The notes under the pieces are model-generated. The model was not told where the DNA came from. It ran no database searches and was given only the letters and a program-made list of their open reading frames with translations. The position numbers and the translations under genes were made by a program. Source: Clostridia bacterium (lineage in GTDB: Bacteria; Bacillota; Clostridia; Christensenellales; Aristaeellaceae). From it: a DNA stretch of 7,334 nucleotides. Below are positions 5,905 to 7,334 of the stretch, piece after piece. The DNA lies in NCBI GenBank assembly GCA_030526935.1, contig JAUNBY010000045.1, positions 5,829-13,162 on the forward strand. Reading direction: 5' to 3'. Each line of letters opens with the position of its first letter. Positions within the stretch are counted from its first letter, which is position 1.

Positions 5905-7155
5905 ATGAGATTTGGCATACACACTATCGACGAGTTCGAGCTTAAGGGAAAAACGGTTTTGTGCCGCGTGGACATAAATCAGCCAGTGGACAGGCAGACG
6001 GGAAAGCTCAAGAGCATAGCCCGAATAAAGGCGTGTGTACCGACGGTAGCGGAACTTTCCGACAAGGGATCGAGGGTGGTTTTGCTCGCGCATCAGGGAA
6101 GCGACATAGAGTATAAAAACTTCTATACAACAAAGCCTCACGCCGAGGTTCTGACGCAGCTTCTGGGGCGCGAGGTAAAATTCGTCGAGGACGTTTGCGG
6201 ACCGACCGCCCGGCAGGCCATAGCGGATATGGCCGAGGGTGAAATAATACTTCTCGACAACGTAAGGTTTTGTTCCGAAGAGCAGACGCTTTTTGAATTG
6301 AAACTGTGCCTCACTCACGAACAACAGGCTAAAACGCAGGTCGTCAGCAAGCTGGCTCCCCTGGCGGATTTGTACGTCTGCGACGCGTTCGCCGCCGCGC
6401 ACCGCGACCAACCGACGCTCTGCGGCTTTGAGCAGGTGCTGCCCTCGGCGATGGGGCGGCTTTTCGAGAAGGAATACTGCGTCATATCGGAAATAATGGA
6501 CTCGCCAACGCGCCCGTGCGCGTTTGTCCTCGGAGGGGCGAAGATTAGCGACGCTTTCATGATGATGGACACCGTACTTTCTAATGGCATAGCCGACGTC
6601 GTACTGACAGGAGGACTGGCGGGCAATATACTTTTGGCCTCTCAGGGAGAGCGTATCGGAAAGGGGAGCCTTGACTTTATCTATAAGTCGAATTACGGCG
6701 AGTATATCGAAAAGGCGAAGGGCATATACGGGAAATACGCGGATAAGATAAAGCTCCCCGTCGATCTTGGATATGTGTCCGACGGCGTTCGCGCCGAATG
6801 CCTCGTGGGGGATGTTCCGGAGGATATAACGGCCGTCGATATAGGAGAGAGGACGACCGCGGAGTATGAAAAGATAATACTAAAATCCAGTACGGTGTTT
6901 GTAAACGGCCCTATGGGCGTGTTCGAGCAGGATGCGAGTGAATATGGAACCAAAGGCATATGGAACGCGCTTGGCGCTACAAAGGCATATACGGTCGTAG
7001 GCGGTGGCGACAGCGTGACCGCGACGACCAAATACGGCTTGAGCGAGAAGATCGACTATATCTGCACCGGCGGAGGCGCTCTGATACGCTTCCTCACGGG
7101 AGAGGAATTGCCGGTCGTGAAGGCTCTGCGCCATGCCGCGAATGCGTTTAGATAA
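5905..7155 (+). CDS. pgk: Archaeal-type phosphoglycerate kinase
   Basis: Kinase that transfers the acyl phosphate of 1,3-bisphosphoglycerate to ADP, making ATP. 416 residues. Both lobes are present: RVDINQP (21-27), Arg40 in SIARIKA, LLAHQGS (60-66), LLDNVRF (116-122), DAFAAAHRDQP (160-170), GGAKISD (210-216), LTGGLAGN (234-241), NGPMGVFE (334-341), GGGDS (367-371) and TGGGA (388-392). The AHQ, DAFAxAHRxQP and FxSEE forms are those of archaeal PGKs; bacterial ones read SHLGRP and DAFGTAHR. The start is ATG at 5905 with GGAGGG (5892-5897) 7 nt upstream. Oddity: the basic residue four positions after the start of the SHLGR/AHQxR motif, which helps bind 3-phosphoglycerate, is Ser66 here, while His63, Arg121 and Arg167 remain. 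Together with the neighbouring GAPDH it forms an acyl-phosphate ATP-making pair. Whether the substrate is bisphosphoglycerate or a related acyl phosphate is open. Confidence 0.92.
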   Translation: MRFGIHTIDEFELKGKTVLCRVDINQPVDRQTGKLKSIARIKACVPTVAELSDKGSRVVLLAHQGSDIEYKNFYTTKPHAEVLTQLLGREVKFVEDVCGPTARQAIADMAEGEIILLDNVRFCSEEQTLFELKLCLTHEQQAKTQVVSKLAPLADLYVCDAFAAAHRDQPTLCGFEQVLPSAMGRLFEKEYCVISEIMDSPTRPCAFVLGGAKISDAFMMMDTVLSNGIADVVLTGGLAGNILLASQGERIGKGSLDFIYKSNYGEYIEKAKGIYGKYADKIKLPVDLGYVSDGVRAECLVGDVPEDITAVDIGERTTAEYEKIILKSSTVFVNGPMGVFEQDASEYGTKGIWNALGATKAYTVVGGGDSVTATTKYGLSEKIDYICTGGGALIRFLTGEELPVVKALRHAANAFR

Positions 7156-7167
7156 TATCGATATTAT
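7152..7167. repeat. 16-bp perfect palindrome overlapping the pgk stop codon
   Basis: ATAATATC (7152-7159) is followed directly by its reverse complement GATATTAT (7160-7167), and the pgk TAA stop (7153-7155) lies inside it. An AT-rich perfect palindrome could be a protein-binding site or, in RNA, a 3' end hairpin. No family of operator is recognised. Confidence 0.6.
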
Positions 7168-7219
7168 TGTCTTCCCGTCGCGATGGAACAGCCTGTGACT
7201 TAACGGGTCGGTAACGAAA

Positions 7220-7255
7220 CAAAAAGAGGGCTTGCGACTATACCGGCAAGCCCTC
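7220..7255 (-). terminator. Strong intrinsic terminator oriented for minus-strand transcription
   Basis: GAGGGCTTGC (7226-7235) and GCAAGCCCTC (7246-7255) form a perfect 10-bp stem with a 10-nt loop. On the plus strand the stem is followed by CTGTAC, with no T-run. On the minus strand it is followed by TTTTTGTTTCG, a good U-tract. It should therefore end a leftward transcript entering from beyond the right edge, and it may act weakly on the rightward operon. Confidence 0.85.
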
Positions 7256-7334
7256 CTGTACTACGCGCTGATATAAATCAATTGTAAGCGGTCACTAAAA
7301 GCACGGCACCTCTTCAAACAACCTTTTTCGCAGC

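Noticed and set aside
7171..7206. CCCGT/ACGGG inverted repeat as a plus-strand terminator for pgk
   Set aside because: Five base pairs around a loop of more than 20 nt with no T-run after it; too weak to call.
7295..7333. Minus-strand C-terminal fragment ending LFEEVPCF
   Set aside because: Only about 12 codons are visible and another minus-strand frame is open equally well, so no gene can be supported.

Overview
This 7.3 kb window holds one tightly packed, same-strand gene set. It reads, left to right: the 3' part of iolD (inositol ring-opening hydrolase), an iolG-type inositol dehydrogenase, the two subunits of a split transketolase, a type II (archaeal-type) glyceraldehyde-3-phosphate dehydrogenase, and an archaeal-type phosphoglycerate kinase. 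The first five genes are separated by 2 to 33 nt and each internal start has a Shine-Dalgarno sequence, so they look like one operon. A 127-nt spacer with a GC-rich hairpin separates the kinase gene. To its right lies 179 nt without a supported gene, ending in a strong intrinsic terminator that points leftward. A convergent minus-strand gene is therefore probable just outside the window.

The organism looks bacterial: strong AGGAGG-type ribosome sites, a TTG start and an operon of bacterial inositol genes. Moderate-to-high GC with heavy use of ATA (Ile) and AGA/AGG (Arg), plus an anaerobe-like split transketolase, suggests an uncultured Bacillota/Clostridia-like lineage. That is inference from composition, not a taxonomic identification.

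IolG oxidises myo-inositol and IolD opens the ring, which leads to 5-deoxyglucuronate and then 2-deoxy-5-keto-D-gluconate (DKG). In the usual pathway a kinase (IolC) and an aldolase (IolJ) finish the job; neither is in this window. In their place stand a transketolase, a GAPDH homologue and a PGK homologue. The conservative reading is that these three collect DHAP/GAP from inositol and turn it into ATP.

A more interesting reading is proposed here. DKG is xylulose 5-phosphate with the phosphate ester replaced by a carboxylate. The transketolase could therefore split DKG into a C2 unit (carried to a sugar phosphate) and 3-hydroxy-4-oxobutanoate, the carboxylate analogue of glyceraldehyde 3-phosphate. 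The GAPDH and PGK homologues could then oxidise that aldehyde to malate with substrate-level ATP formation. By-eye comparison finds changes at phosphate- or acceptor-contacting positions in the transketolase C subunit and in the PGK, which fits this idea but does not prove it.
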